A DNA stretch of 8,504 bases from an uncultured Clostridium sp. (GCA_902464345.1 CABQJA010000090.1:1-8504); one strand, 5' to 3'; numbered from the stretch's first letter, positions 1-7,103 are shown. The notes: a model not told the origin generated them from the letters alone. Numbers and translations are program-made.

Positions 1-807
1 GATCAGACTGGCATCAATATGATTGGCGGTCAGCTCCGGCTTTGCCGTTACCTTTGCATGATCCATAATGATTGCATCACATTCCGTATGCCCGGAGCAT
101 GGTGCATTTCCGTTAATCACGGACTTGAAGCACTGGGTTGAGTCATCCTTGGCTACCGAACGGGAAGATACACTGGCACTGCTGCCGGCTCCGTTCAGAT
201 CCACGCTGAAGTTCGTCTCTGCATGCTGAATACCATGTGTCATGATCTTTTCCTTGACCACCAGTGTCGCACCTTCTGCCAGATCTCCGGAGGTCGTCCG
301 GACTGTAGAATCGACACCCTTGATCTGCACGGTGATCATTTCCAGATACGCACCCTCTCCGACATGAATGATCGTAGTCGGATTTAAGATCCGCTTTCCG
401 GAACCGTCACCCTCTCCATAATGCTTCTCAATATAACGGACCTTTGCATTCTTCTCCAGATAAAAGGTATGAATGCCATCATGTTCTGAGGTATCCACAC
501 CGCAATTATGGATTCCGCAGCCTGCAACGATCGTCACATCCGCATTTTCGCCTACATAAAAGTCATTATATACCATATCCTTTAAGCCGCTTTCACTTAA
601 TACGACCGGTATATGCACACTTTCATTTCTGGTATCCGGCTTAATGATAATATCGATTCCCGGCTTATCCTCTTTCGTTACAATATCTATATTGGCTGTT
701 GTATTTCGTCCGGCAAGCTTGCCATTGGCACGAATGTTATACGCTCCTTCCGGAATCGTATGCAGATCCGCAACCTGCTCCAACAGCGATTGTTGAATCT
801 TATCCAT
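1..807 (-). CDS. SufB/SufD-like Fe-S cluster assembly scaffold (partial, C-terminus missing)
   Basis: This is the N-terminal 269 residues of a SufBD-family protein; the reading frame is open to the window edge. The family forms a beta-helix scaffold that binds the SufC ATPase and carries a nascent Fe-S cluster in the cytosol. The visible part is rich in short beta-type repeats. Near residues 237-247 it has the family-like CSGHTECDAIIMD segment, followed by KPELTANHIDASLI just before the cut, which resembles the conserved C-terminal part of SufB/SufD. Cysteines at 97, 102, 226, 237 and 243 are candidate cluster or sulfur ligands. The conserved C-terminal region is reached by about residue 240, so the full protein should be only about 300-320 residues, much shorter than standard SufB (about 470). 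That fits the compact SmsB type. The ATG at 807 has an AGGAGG seven bases upstream that overlaps the stop of the ATPase gene, so the two are probably translationally coupled. Whether to call it SufB, SufD or SmsB is open. Confidence 0.85.
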   Translation of the reverse strand, partial: MDKIQQSLLEQVADLHTIPEGAYNIRANGKLAGRNTTANIDIVTKEDKPGIDIIIKPDTRNESVHIPVVLSESGLKDMVYNDFYVGENADVTIVAGCGIHNCGVDTSEHDGIHTFYLEKNAKVRYIEKHYGEGDGSGKRILNPTTIIHVGEGAYLEMITVQIKGVDSTVRTTSGDLAEGATLVVKEKIMTHGIQHAETNFSVDLNGAGSSASVSSRSVAKDDSTQCFKSVINGNAPCSGHTECDAIIMDHAKVTAKPELTANHIDASLI

Positions 808-818
808 AGCAAACCCTC

Positions 819-1541
819 CTAAACGATCTTGTCCATTAATGTTTTACACGCTGCATCTGTGGCATCCAGTAATGCAGGAAGCACTTCTGCTTTTGTTCCG
901 GTCTTTACAACCGTTCCGTCCGCGATCACGATGATCTTATCTGCAATATTTAAAATCCGTTCCTGATGGGAAATGATCAGGATCGAACCATTGATCTTTT
1001 CATGCATGTCCTCAAACACCTGGATCAGGTTGTTGAAGCTCCACAGGTCAATTCCGGCCTCCGGTTCATCAAAGATCGTGAACTCAGCGCCTCTGGCGAT
1101 CGTCATCGCAATCTCGATCCGTTTCAGCTCGCCACCGGACAGACTGGCATTCACCTCCCGGTGAATATAATCCTTTGCACAGAGACCAACCTCTGAAAGA
1201 TAATTACATGCCTCTGCCACTGTAATCTGCTTACCGGCTGCCAGCGTGATCAGATCCTGCACGGTAATTCCCTTAAACTTAACCGGCTGCTGAAACGCAT
1301 AGCTGATTCCCTTCCTTGCACGTTCCGTAATACTGCAATGTGTAATATCCTCACCATTTAACAGGATTTCACCGGAGGTCGGTTCTACGATTCCGGCAAT
1401 AATCTTTGCCAGTGTTGATTTTCCGCCACCGTTCGGTCCGGTCACCGCCACAAACCGCTCATCAATGGTCAGATTAATATCCTTTAAGATCTCCAGGTGT
1501 TCCTCTTCTACCTGATAATTTATATGCTTTAATTCCAGCAT
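819..1541 (-). CDS. sufC: SufC-like ABC ATPase of Fe-S cluster assembly
   Basis: This 240-residue soluble ABC ATPase should energise conformational change in the SufBD-type scaffold encoded immediately downstream. It has Walker A GPNGGGKST at 35-43, a Q-loop glutamine near 84 (YAFQQP), the signature LSGGELKR at 134-141, Walker B FTIFDEPEAGID at 154-165 and the switch histidine in IISHQERI near 192. The SGGELKR signature followed by RIEIAM resembles SufC (SGGEKKR-NEI) rather than importer ATPases, and there is no membrane domain or permease nearby. DEPEAGID replaces the DEIDSGLD usual in SufC, as expected for the compact SmsC-like branch. I chose the ATG at 1541 because homology starts there (MLELKHINY) and GGAAAGG lies ten bases upstream. 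The frame also stays open to a TTG at 1622 that overlaps the citrate synthase stop and has GGAGG seven bases upstream. That would add 27 residues unlike any SufC and is a minor alternative. Confidence 0.88.
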   Translation of the reverse strand: MLELKHINYQVEEEHLEILKDINLTIDERFVAVTGPNGGGKSTLAKIIAGIVEPTSGEILLNGEDITHCSITERARKGISYAFQQPVKFKGITVQDLITLAAGKQITVAEACNYLSEVGLCAKDYIHREVNASLSGGELKRIEIAMTIARGAEFTIFDEPEAGIDLWSFNNLIQVFEDMHEKINGSILIISHQERILNIADKIIVIADGTVVKTGTKAEVLPALLDATDAACKTLMDKIV

Positions 1542-1618
1542 TGTTCTGATACCTTTCCAAACTTTAATATTTCTATCTGTTCTTAATGTTCCTGCATCCT
1601 CTGCACAAACCGTTTTGA

Positions 1619-2995
1619 TCAATAACGTTCCTCCAGATCGGAGAACTTCTTATGCACGCCTACGAACTTATATGCCGGACGGATGATCTTACCTTTATTT
1701 ACCAGCTCTTCCAGACGGTGTGCACTCCAGCCTGAGATTCTTGAAATTGCAAAAATAGGTGTAAACAATTCTTCCGGAATTCCAAGCATGGTATATACAA
1801 ATCCACTGTAAAAATCGACATTGGCACATACCGGCTTGAACAGACGACGCTTCTCGGCAATTGCCTCTGCTGCCAGACGTTCCACTCTCTCATAGAATTC
1901 AAACTCATCATGACGATCCTTCTCATATGCCAGGCGCTCTGCATAATCCTTTAAGATCACTGCTCTCGGATCTGATTCTGTATAAACAGCATGTCCCATA
2001 CCATAAATGAGTCCTGCCCGGTCAAAGGTCTCTTTATTCAGAATCTTAAGCAGATATTCTTTAATCTGCTTTTCATCCTTCAGGTCTGTCACATGTTCCC
2101 GTAAATCCCGGAACATCTGCTGTACCTTCAGATTCGCTCCACCATGCCGCGGTCCCTTTAAGGATGCAATGGATGCAGCCACTGCAGAATAAGTATCGGT
2201 ACCGGAGGATGTAACCACATGATTCGTAAATGTGGAGTTATTACCACCACCATGCTCTGCATGCAGTACCAATGCAATATCCAGTACCTTTGCCTCCAGC
2301 TCTGTAAACTTGCCGTCCAGTCTTAACATCTGCAGAATATTCTCTGCCGTTGACATCTCTTTATCCGGTGTACGGATAACCAGATTCTCTCCGTAATGGA
2401 AATGACGGTATGCATGATAAGAATATACGGAGATCAATGGCAGTTTTCCGATCATCTGCAATGACTGGCGCAGTACATTCGGAACTGCGATATCATCCGG
2501 CTTCTCATCATAAGAATATAACATCAACACACATCGTTGCAGTCCATTCATAATATTGGCACTTGGAGCCTTCATTATAACATCCCGGACAAAATAACCG
2601 GATAATTCCTGCAGGCTCTTCAAGATATTAATAAAACTGTTTAACTGCTGCCGATTTGGCAGATCACCGAATAACAGCAGATACGTTACCTCTTCAAACG
2701 CATATCTGCGGTTGGCATAACTGCTTACCAGTTCCTTTACGTCATAGCCCTGATAATATAATTTACCATCACACGGAACCCGGACACCATCCTCGATTTT
2801 TGTTCCTACTACATCTGCAATCTCGGTCAGACCGGTCAGAACACCCTTACCATTTGCATCACGGAGTCCTCGCTTTACATCATATTCTGCATATAACTCC
2901 TGATTGATCGCACCCGATACCATACAATACTTTACCAGGTCATCAAACTGTGCATTGAGTTCTTCGTCCAGCTCCATCATTGTCTGATTGTTCAT
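1619..2995 (-). CDS. gltA: Citrate synthase (Si type), citrate/2-methylcitrate synthase family
   Basis: This 458-residue cytosolic enzyme condenses acetyl-CoA with oxaloacetate to give citrate; in gut Clostridia this usually feeds 2-oxoglutarate and glutamate synthesis. The order of motifs is typical: DGKLYYQGYDVKEL near 77-89, HAEHGGGNNSTF at 245-256, GPRHGGAN at 281-288 (active-site histidine region), GMGHAVYTESDPR at 332-344 and NVDFYSGFVY near 392-401 (aspartate region). It is longer than E. coli GltA because of about 65 extra N-terminal residues (KRGLRDANGKGVLTG near 41-55), an extension I associate with clostridial citrate synthases. The ATG at 2995 has AGGAGG nine bases upstream. It begins three bases after the Fur-family stop codon, so the two are clearly co-transcribed and probably coupled. 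Oxaloacetate versus propionyl-CoA specificity cannot be settled from sequence alone, but no methylcitrate cycle genes are present here. Confidence 0.95.
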   Translation of the reverse strand: MNNQTMMELDEELNAQFDDLVKYCMVSGAINQELYAEYDVKRGLRDANGKGVLTGLTEIADVVGTKIEDGVRVPCDGKLYYQGYDVKELVSSYANRRYAFEEVTYLLLFGDLPNRQQLNSFINILKSLQELSGYFVRDVIMKAPSANIMNGLQRCVLMLYSYDEKPDDIAVPNVLRQSLQMIGKLPLISVYSYHAYRHFHYGENLVIRTPDKEMSTAENILQMLRLDGKFTELEAKVLDIALVLHAEHGGGNNSTFTNHVVTSSGTDTYSAVAASIASLKGPRHGGANLKVQQMFRDLREHVTDLKDEKQIKEYLLKILNKETFDRAGLIYGMGHAVYTESDPRAVILKDYAERLAYEKDRHDEFEFYERVERLAAEAIAEKRRLFKPVCANVDFYSGFVYTMLGIPEELFTPIFAISRISGWSAHRLEELVNKGKIIRPAYKFVGVHKKFSDLEERY

Positions 2996-2998
2996 ATA

Positions 2999-3448
2999 TC
3001 AATGCCTCCTTATCTCTTCATCGTTTTTCTTCTGACATTCTCTCTTTTGACATTCCTTGCAATATCCATATAATTCTAATTTATGTCCGGTAATCTGAAA
3101 TCCATCCATATCGGAGCAAATATCCAGATCGTGCATCGGGCATTCCGACAACGGAATCTTTCTTCTGCAATTTAAACAGATTGCATAATGCTTATGCTGT
3201 TCCCGCTTCCACTCATAAACTGCCATATCCTCTCCCATCAGCGTCGTTTTCTCCACCAGATGGTTCTCTTCAAATACAGCCAGCGACCGGTAAATGGTTG
3301 AAATCGCATAATTGGAATCCTGCGTGTTTGCAATCACCCGCCTGAAAATCTCCATGGCTGTCAATGGTTCCTCTGCCTCTGTCAGTACACGGAACACATC
3401 TTCTCTTTGTCTTGTTCGTTTTATCCCTACAGGCCACTGATATTCCAT
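2999..3448 (-). CDS. Fur-family metal-responsive transcriptional repressor
   Basis: This 149-residue DNA-binding protein belongs to the Fur/Zur/PerR family, which represses genes when loaded with metal (or, for PerR, until oxidised). The winged-helix recognition region is AISTIYRSLAVFEENHLVEK at about 48-67. The C-terminal dimerisation part holds HKHYAICLNC (H85, H87, C91, C94) and YGYCKECQ (C130, C133), giving two CxxC pairs for the structural zinc site. An extra cysteine (C138) follows in a short charged tail. The ATG at 3448 is preferred because GAGGAG lies six bases upstream. An upstream in-frame TTG at 3490 would add 14 residues but lies at or before the predicted transcription start, so it is unlikely. 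It is the first gene of an operon with citrate synthase and the Suf-like pair. The sensed metal (iron, zinc) or peroxide cannot be assigned from this sequence; Fur or Zur type seems likelier than PerR on general resemblance. Confidence 0.9.
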   Translation of the reverse strand: MEYQWPVGIKRTRQREDVFRVLTEAEEPLTAMEIFRRVIANTQDSNYAISTIYRSLAVFEENHLVEKTTLMGEDMAVYEWKREQHKHYAICLNCRRKIPLSECPMHDLDICSDMDGFQITGHKLELYGYCKECQKRECQKKNDEEIRRH

Positions 3449-3460
3449 TCCAATCTCCTC
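3449..3460 (-). promoter_or_regulatory. Ribosome binding site deciding the Fur-family start
   Basis: The minus strand reads GAGGAG (positions 3460-3455) followed by a six-base spacer and ATG at 3448. This strong site, together with the promoter whose -10 box spans the competing TTG at 3490, fixes the start at 3448. Confidence 0.75.
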
Positions 3461-3489
3461 TATCCTGAAATCCTCACGGATTCGGTACA

Positions 3490-3518
3490 ACTATACCACA
3501 CTATCTTCCATGGTACAA
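3490..3518 (-). promoter_or_regulatory. Sigma-A-type promoter of the fur-gltA-sufC-sufBD operon
   Basis: On the minus strand, TTGTAC (3518-3513) and TATAGT (3495-3490) are separated by exactly 17 bases. The -10 is preceded by TGG, giving an extended -10 element. Transcription would start near 3483, leaving a leader of about 35 bases before the ATG at 3448. The heptamer TTGTACC occurs twice here, once over the -35 box and once directly downstream of the -10 (complement of 3512-3518 and 3484-3490). The second copy forms an imperfect inverted repeat with GGTATAG at the -10. These are candidate operator sites for autoregulation, but the match to known Fur boxes is poor. No intrinsic terminator separates this promoter from the ABC exporter gene ending at 3523, so some read-through is possible. 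Confidence 0.6.
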
Positions 3519-3522
3519 GCAA

Positions 3523-5301
3523 TTATACTGCAAACTGACTGTTATACAGATTATAATAAAATCCCTTCTTCTCCAGCAATTCCTCGTGATTTCCCTGTTC
3601 GATGATATTTCCGTCCTTCATGACCAGAATCACATCTGCTTCCTGAATCGTTGACAAACGGTGTGCTACGATAAAGCTGGTCCTACCTTCCATCAGGTGA
3701 TTAAATGCCTTCTGGATCCGGATTTCCGTTCTGGTATCAATCGAAGATGTTGCCTCATCCAGGATCAGCATCGGCGGTCTGCAAAGCATAACCCTTGCAA
3801 TACAGAGCAGCTGCTTCTGCCCCTGTGAGAAGCTGTCACTGTCCTCCGTGATCATGGTGTCGTATCCCTGTGGCAATCGCTTAATAAAGCTGTGGGCATG
3901 CGACAGCTTTGCTGCCTCAATAATCTCCTCATCCGTTGCATCCGGTCTTCCCATAGCAATATTCTCACGGACCGTACCGGTTCGGAGCCATGTCTCCTGT
4001 AATACCATTCCGTAGGAATTCCGCAGACTGTTTCTCGTCACATTGCGGATATCCTCTCCTTCTACCAGAATCTTTCCGTCATTCACATCATAGAACCGCA
4101 TCAGCAGATTGATCAAAGTGGTTTTACCGCAACCGGTCGGTCCTACGATCGCGATTCTCTGGCCTGCCTTTACATCCAGGCTTACATGCTCTAACAGCTT
4201 CTGATCCGGAACATAGGAGAAGCTGACATCCTGAATGCCTACATTTCCGGCTACATGTTCCAGAACAACCGCATCCTCTGCATCCGGAACCTGTGCCTCT
4301 TCATCGATCAATTCAAAAATCCTGGCGGCGCATGCCAGTGCATTCTGAAGCTCTGTCACAACGCCGGAAATCTCATTAAACGGCTTTGTATACTGATTCG
4401 CATATCCGAGGAAGGATGTCAGCTGACCAACCGTCATACCGCCCTTGATTGCAATTACAGCACCAACAATTCCGACACCGGCATATACCAGACTGTTTAC
4501 AAACCGAGTAGACGGATTGGTAATGGATGAAAAGAAGATTGCTTTCAGGGAACATTTCTGAAGCCGGCCATTAATCTCATCAAAGGTCTCCATAGACTCC
4601 TTTTCCCGGTCAAAAGCCTGCACCACTTTCTGGTTCCCGATCATCTCATCAATGAAACCGGTCTGTTCCCCTCTCGTCTCAGACTGTACCTGAAACATAT
4701 GATAAGTCTTCTTCGCAATAAATGCCGCTACAAATAAGGATACCGGTGTAATACAGACAACCACAAGTGTTACCCACGGATTGATCGTCAGCATGAAGAC
4801 CAATGTTCCGAGAATGGTGACAATACTGGTGAAAAACTGCGTAAATCCCATTAACAGACCATCCGCAAACTGATCCACATCCGCGATCACCCGGCTCACG
4901 ATTTCACCGCTGGTATGTGCGTCCAAATATTTCAGCGGGAGCTTTTCAATCTTATCAAATGCATCCCGTCTTACATCCCGGACGATTGAATAGGTCATCT
5001 TATTGTTACATACATTCATGATCCACTGTGCGATTGCTGTAATGCCGATACAAACAGCCATCACCAGAAGAATATGTCTGATTCCCGCAAAATCAACCGC
5101 ACCCGGGCCTAAGATACAATCCACTGCATTACCGGTCAGGATTGGAAGATACAGGGTCAGTGCCACACTGATAAAAGCCATCAGAATCGATACAGCCAGG
5201 AAGAACCAGTAATGCTTCAGATAACCCATCAGACGTTTCAGTGTTTTTACAGACTGTGTTTTCTTTGCGTCTGATTTCTGCTCTGTCTTTTGTGTACTCA
5301 T
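3523..5301 (-). CDS. ABC exporter subunit (membrane domain fused to ATPase), catalytic-site partner of a heterodimer
   Basis: This 592-residue half-transporter of the multidrug/lipid exporter type has an N-terminal membrane domain (about 30-330, with hydrophobic segments near 31-53, 76-97, 152-171, 175-196 and 270-286) and a C-terminal ATPase domain. The ATPase has Walker A GPTGCGKTT at 387-395, Q-loop Q435, Walker B MLILDEATSSID at 511-522 with catalytic E516, and H547 in IVAHRLSTI. Its signature is FSQGQ (491-495) instead of LSGGQ. The gene starts with ATG overlapping the stop of the upstream exporter gene by four bases (ATGA), with AGGAGG ten bases upstream, so the two subunits are coupled and should form a heterodimer. 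Its own Walker A/B and histidine are intact and pair with the canonical LSGGQ of the partner to make the active ATPase site. The substrate is unknown; drugs, peptides or lipids are all possible. Confidence 0.93.
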   Translation of the reverse strand: MSTQKTEQKSDAKKTQSVKTLKRLMGYLKHYWFFLAVSILMAFISVALTLYLPILTGNAVDCILGPGAVDFAGIRHILLVMAVCIGITAIAQWIMNVCNNKMTYSIVRDVRRDAFDKIEKLPLKYLDAHTSGEIVSRVIADVDQFADGLLMGFTQFFTSIVTILGTLVFMLTINPWVTLVVVCITPVSLFVAAFIAKKTYHMFQVQSETRGEQTGFIDEMIGNQKVVQAFDREKESMETFDEINGRLQKCSLKAIFFSSITNPSTRFVNSLVYAGVGIVGAVIAIKGGMTVGQLTSFLGYANQYTKPFNEISGVVTELQNALACAARIFELIDEEAQVPDAEDAVVLEHVAGNVGIQDVSFSYVPDQKLLEHVSLDVKAGQRIAIVGPTGCGKTTLINLLMRFYDVNDGKILVEGEDIRNVTRNSLRNSYGMVLQETWLRTGTVRENIAMGRPDATDEEIIEAAKLSHAHSFIKRLPQGYDTMITEDSDSFSQGQKQLLCIARVMLCRPPMLILDEATSSIDTRTEIRIQKAFNHLMEGRTSFIVAHRLSTIQEADVILVMKDGNIIEQGNHEELLEKKGFYYNLYNSQFAV

Positions 5302-7031
5302 GCTCTCTGACCCTCCTTTTTAAACTGTGAATCATATATTTCCTGATATACAGGACAATTCTTTAATAATTCCTCATGACCTCCGATGCCAACAACCTCT
5401 CCGTCGTCCAATACCACGATACGGTTGGCATGTTGAATGGATGCGGTCCTCTGCGACACAATGAAGATCGTTGGTTTATTCTCCATCTCCTGCAACGCTT
5501 TCCGAAGCTTAGCATCTGTGGCATAATCAAGTGCTGATGTACTGTCATCCAGAATCAGAATCTCCGGCTTCCGGACCAGTGCCCGTGCAATGGTCAGCCG
5601 CTGTCTCTGCCCGCCAGACAGATTCTTGCCACCCTGTGTGATCATGGCATCCAGACCACCGTCCTTCTTGGCAACTACCTCAGTACCTTGTGCGATCTCC
5701 AGTGCCTGAGCAATGTCTTCATCCGTTGCCGAATCATTGCCCCATTTCAGATTCTCGCGAATTGTACCCTTAAACAATACCGCTTTCTGCATAACGATGC
5801 CGACCTTACTGCGGAGCTGCTCCTTCGGATAGTCATTGACATTCACTCCGTTCACCAGTACCCTTCCCCCGGTCACATCATAGAATCTCGGGATCAGATG
5901 GACAAAGGTTGTCTTTCCGGAACCGGTACCACCGATAATACCGATCGTCTCTCCCTTCCGCACCTGAAGATTCAGATGGATCAGTGCATTATCACCGGCA
6001 TTCTTATATGCAAACGATACATCCTGAAACTCTACGGCATACTCCGGATTTTCTTCCTCTTTCACCGGCTGCTCTGCAAAGGTCTGGGTCGGTTTCATCT
6101 CCAGGATTGCTTCAATCCGGTTTCCGCAGGCAATGGATTTGGTGATCGTGATGATCAGATTGGCCAGCTTTACCAGCTCTACCAGAATCTGATTCATATA
6201 ATTAACCAGTGCCACAACCTCACCCTGTGTCAGGATGTTATGATCTACCTGAATCGCTCCGGTCCATAACAGTGCGATTACCGCAACATTTACAATGATA
6301 AACGTAACCGGATTCATGACTGCGGAAATCCTTCCGACTACCAGCTGCAGGCGGGTGAGAAACTCATTTTCTTCAAAGAACCGCTCCCGCTCTTCTTCTT
6401 CCTGATTAAAGGCCCGGATCACACGGACACCTGTAAGATTCTCACGGGTCGTTCCAAGCACCTTATCCAGTGCCTCCTGAACCTTCTTAAACTTTGGAAT
6501 GCTGACCAGCATAATGCCGAATACAACGATCGATAATAACGGAATTGCTACCACAAAGATCAGTGCAGCTTTCACATTAATGGTAAATGCCATGATCATG
6601 GCGCCAAATACAATAAATGGTGAACGAAGGAACAGGCGAAGCACCATATTCACACCATTCTGGACCTGATTCATATCACTGGTCATACGGGTGATCAATG
6701 TCGGAGTTCCTGCTTCATCCAGCTCCGTAAAGGACAGATTCTGAATATGCTTAAACAACACATGCTTCACACCGGTTGAAAATCCAACGGCAGCCTTTGC
6801 GGCAAAATACTGTGCCGTCAGAGAACAGGTAAGTCCTACAACTGCCAACAGGATCAAAATTCCTGCCATCTTCCAGATATATGGCATATCCTGTCCGGCA
6901 ATCCCATGATCCATGATCGCTGCCATTACCAGCGGCACAAATAACTCAAAGGAAGCCTCCAGCATCTTAAACAACGGTGCCAGAATGCTTTCCTTCCTGT
7001 AATCCTTCAGGTATACTAATAGTTTCTTCAC
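5298..7031 (-). CDS. ABC exporter subunit (membrane domain fused to ATPase), degenerate-site partner of a heterodimer
   Basis: This 577-residue half-transporter has a membrane domain (about 15-310, hydrophobic segments near 17-40, 55-76, 136-152, 155-178 and 241-260) followed by an ATPase domain. The ATPase has Walker A GGTGSGKTT at 367-375, Q-loop near Q415, canonical signature LSGGQ at 471-475 and Walker B ILILDDSTSALD at 491-502. The catalytic glutamate is aspartate (D496) and the switch histidine is glutamine (Q527 in IVSQRTASI). Both changes, with the partner's FSQGQ signature, fall on one composite nucleotide site, the pattern of asymmetric exporters such as TM287/288 and BmrCD. I chose a GTG start at 7031 because AAGGAG lies nine bases upstream and KKLLVYLKDYRK begins the family-like sequence. 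The in-frame ATG at 7103 lies inside the upstream gene and overlaps the -35 box, so it is unlikely. This is the first gene of the exporter operon; its substrate is unknown. Confidence 0.92.
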   Translation of the reverse strand: MKKLLVYLKDYRKESILAPLFKMLEASFELFVPLVMAAIMDHGIAGQDMPYIWKMAGILILLAVVGLTCSLTAQYFAAKAAVGFSTGVKHVLFKHIQNLSFTELDEAGTPTLITRMTSDMNQVQNGVNMVLRLFLRSPFIVFGAMIMAFTINVKAALIFVVAIPLLSIVVFGIMLVSIPKFKKVQEALDKVLGTTRENLTGVRVIRAFNQEEEERERFFEENEFLTRLQLVVGRISAVMNPVTFIIVNVAVIALLWTGAIQVDHNILTQGEVVALVNYMNQILVELVKLANLIITITKSIACGNRIEAILEMKPTQTFAEQPVKEEENPEYAVEFQDVSFAYKNAGDNALIHLNLQVRKGETIGIIGGTGSGKTTFVHLIPRFYDVTGGRVLVNGVNVNDYPKEQLRSKVGIVMQKAVLFKGTIRENLKWGNDSATDEDIAQALEIAQGTEVVAKKDGGLDAMITQGGKNLSGGQRQRLTIARALVRKPEILILDDSTSALDYATDAKLRKALQEMENKPTIFIVSQRTASIQHANRIVVLDDGEVVGIGGHEELLKNCPVYQEIYDSQFKKEGQRA

Positions 7032-7046
7032 CTTTTTCGTCTCCTT
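7032..7046 (-). promoter_or_regulatory. Ribosome binding site supporting the GTG start of the first exporter gene
   Basis: The minus strand has AAGGAG (7046-7041), a nine-base spacer and GTG at 7031. No comparable site precedes the longer in-frame ATG at 7103, and the promoter lies between the two, so the GTG start is favoured. Confidence 0.7.
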
Positions 7047-7067
7047 GTATATAGATTCTGACAATAA

Positions 7068-7084
7068 CTGATATATTATATCAG
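7068..7084. promoter_or_regulatory. Perfect 17-bp palindrome over the -10 box, candidate operator
   Basis: CTGATATATTATATCAG is a perfect 8-1-8 inverted repeat centred at 7076, covering the whole -10 box of the exporter promoter and reaching the likely transcription start. A dimeric repressor bound here would block transcription. The inner 15 bases (TGATATATTATATCA) match the 7-1-7 Fur-box consensus TGATAATNATTATCA at 10 of 14 defined positions, with all four mismatches in the central part. It is not followed by a T-run, so it is not a terminator. The regulator is unknown; Fur-family and MarR-type proteins are both reasonable candidates. Confidence 0.55.
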
Positions 7085-7103
7085 ATTTAATCCAATTCTG
7101 CAA
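7075..7103 (-). promoter_or_regulatory. Sigma-A-type extended -10 promoter of the ABC exporter operon
   Basis: On the minus strand, TTGCAG (7103-7098) and a consensus TATAAT (7080-7075) are separated by 17 bases. TGA directly precedes the -10, giving the TGnTATAAT extended form. The -35 box lies within the last codons of the SleC-like gene. Transcription would start near 7068, leaving a leader of about 37 bases before the GTG at 7031. Confidence 0.75.

Noticed and set aside
444..822. Two short overlapping open frames on the plus strand
   Set aside because: They are antisense to the well-supported SufBD-like gene and their sequences are low in recognisable structure.
1542..1618. A separate small gene or regulatory RNA between citrate synthase and the SufC-like gene
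   Set aside because: The 77-base gap shows no stable hairpin, terminator or promoter that I can support.
3449..3490. TTG start for the Fur-family gene at 3490
   Set aside because: The TTG overlaps the predicted -10 box, upstream of the likely transcription start, and a strong ribosome binding site precedes the ATG at 3448.
5688..6269. A 193-codon open frame on the plus strand
   Set aside because: It lies entirely antisense to the conserved ATPase and membrane domain of the first exporter gene, shows no recognisable domain and reads as a shadow frame.
7068..7084. The palindrome as a terminator for the sleC-like gene
   Set aside because: Its stem is almost entirely A-T and it is not followed by a T-run on the minus strand; its place over a -10 box fits an operator better.
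7032..7103. A 24-residue N-terminal extension of the first exporter gene starting at ATG 7103
   Set aside because: It would start inside the upstream gene, overlap the -35 box and lacks a ribosome binding site, while the GTG at 7031 has a good one.
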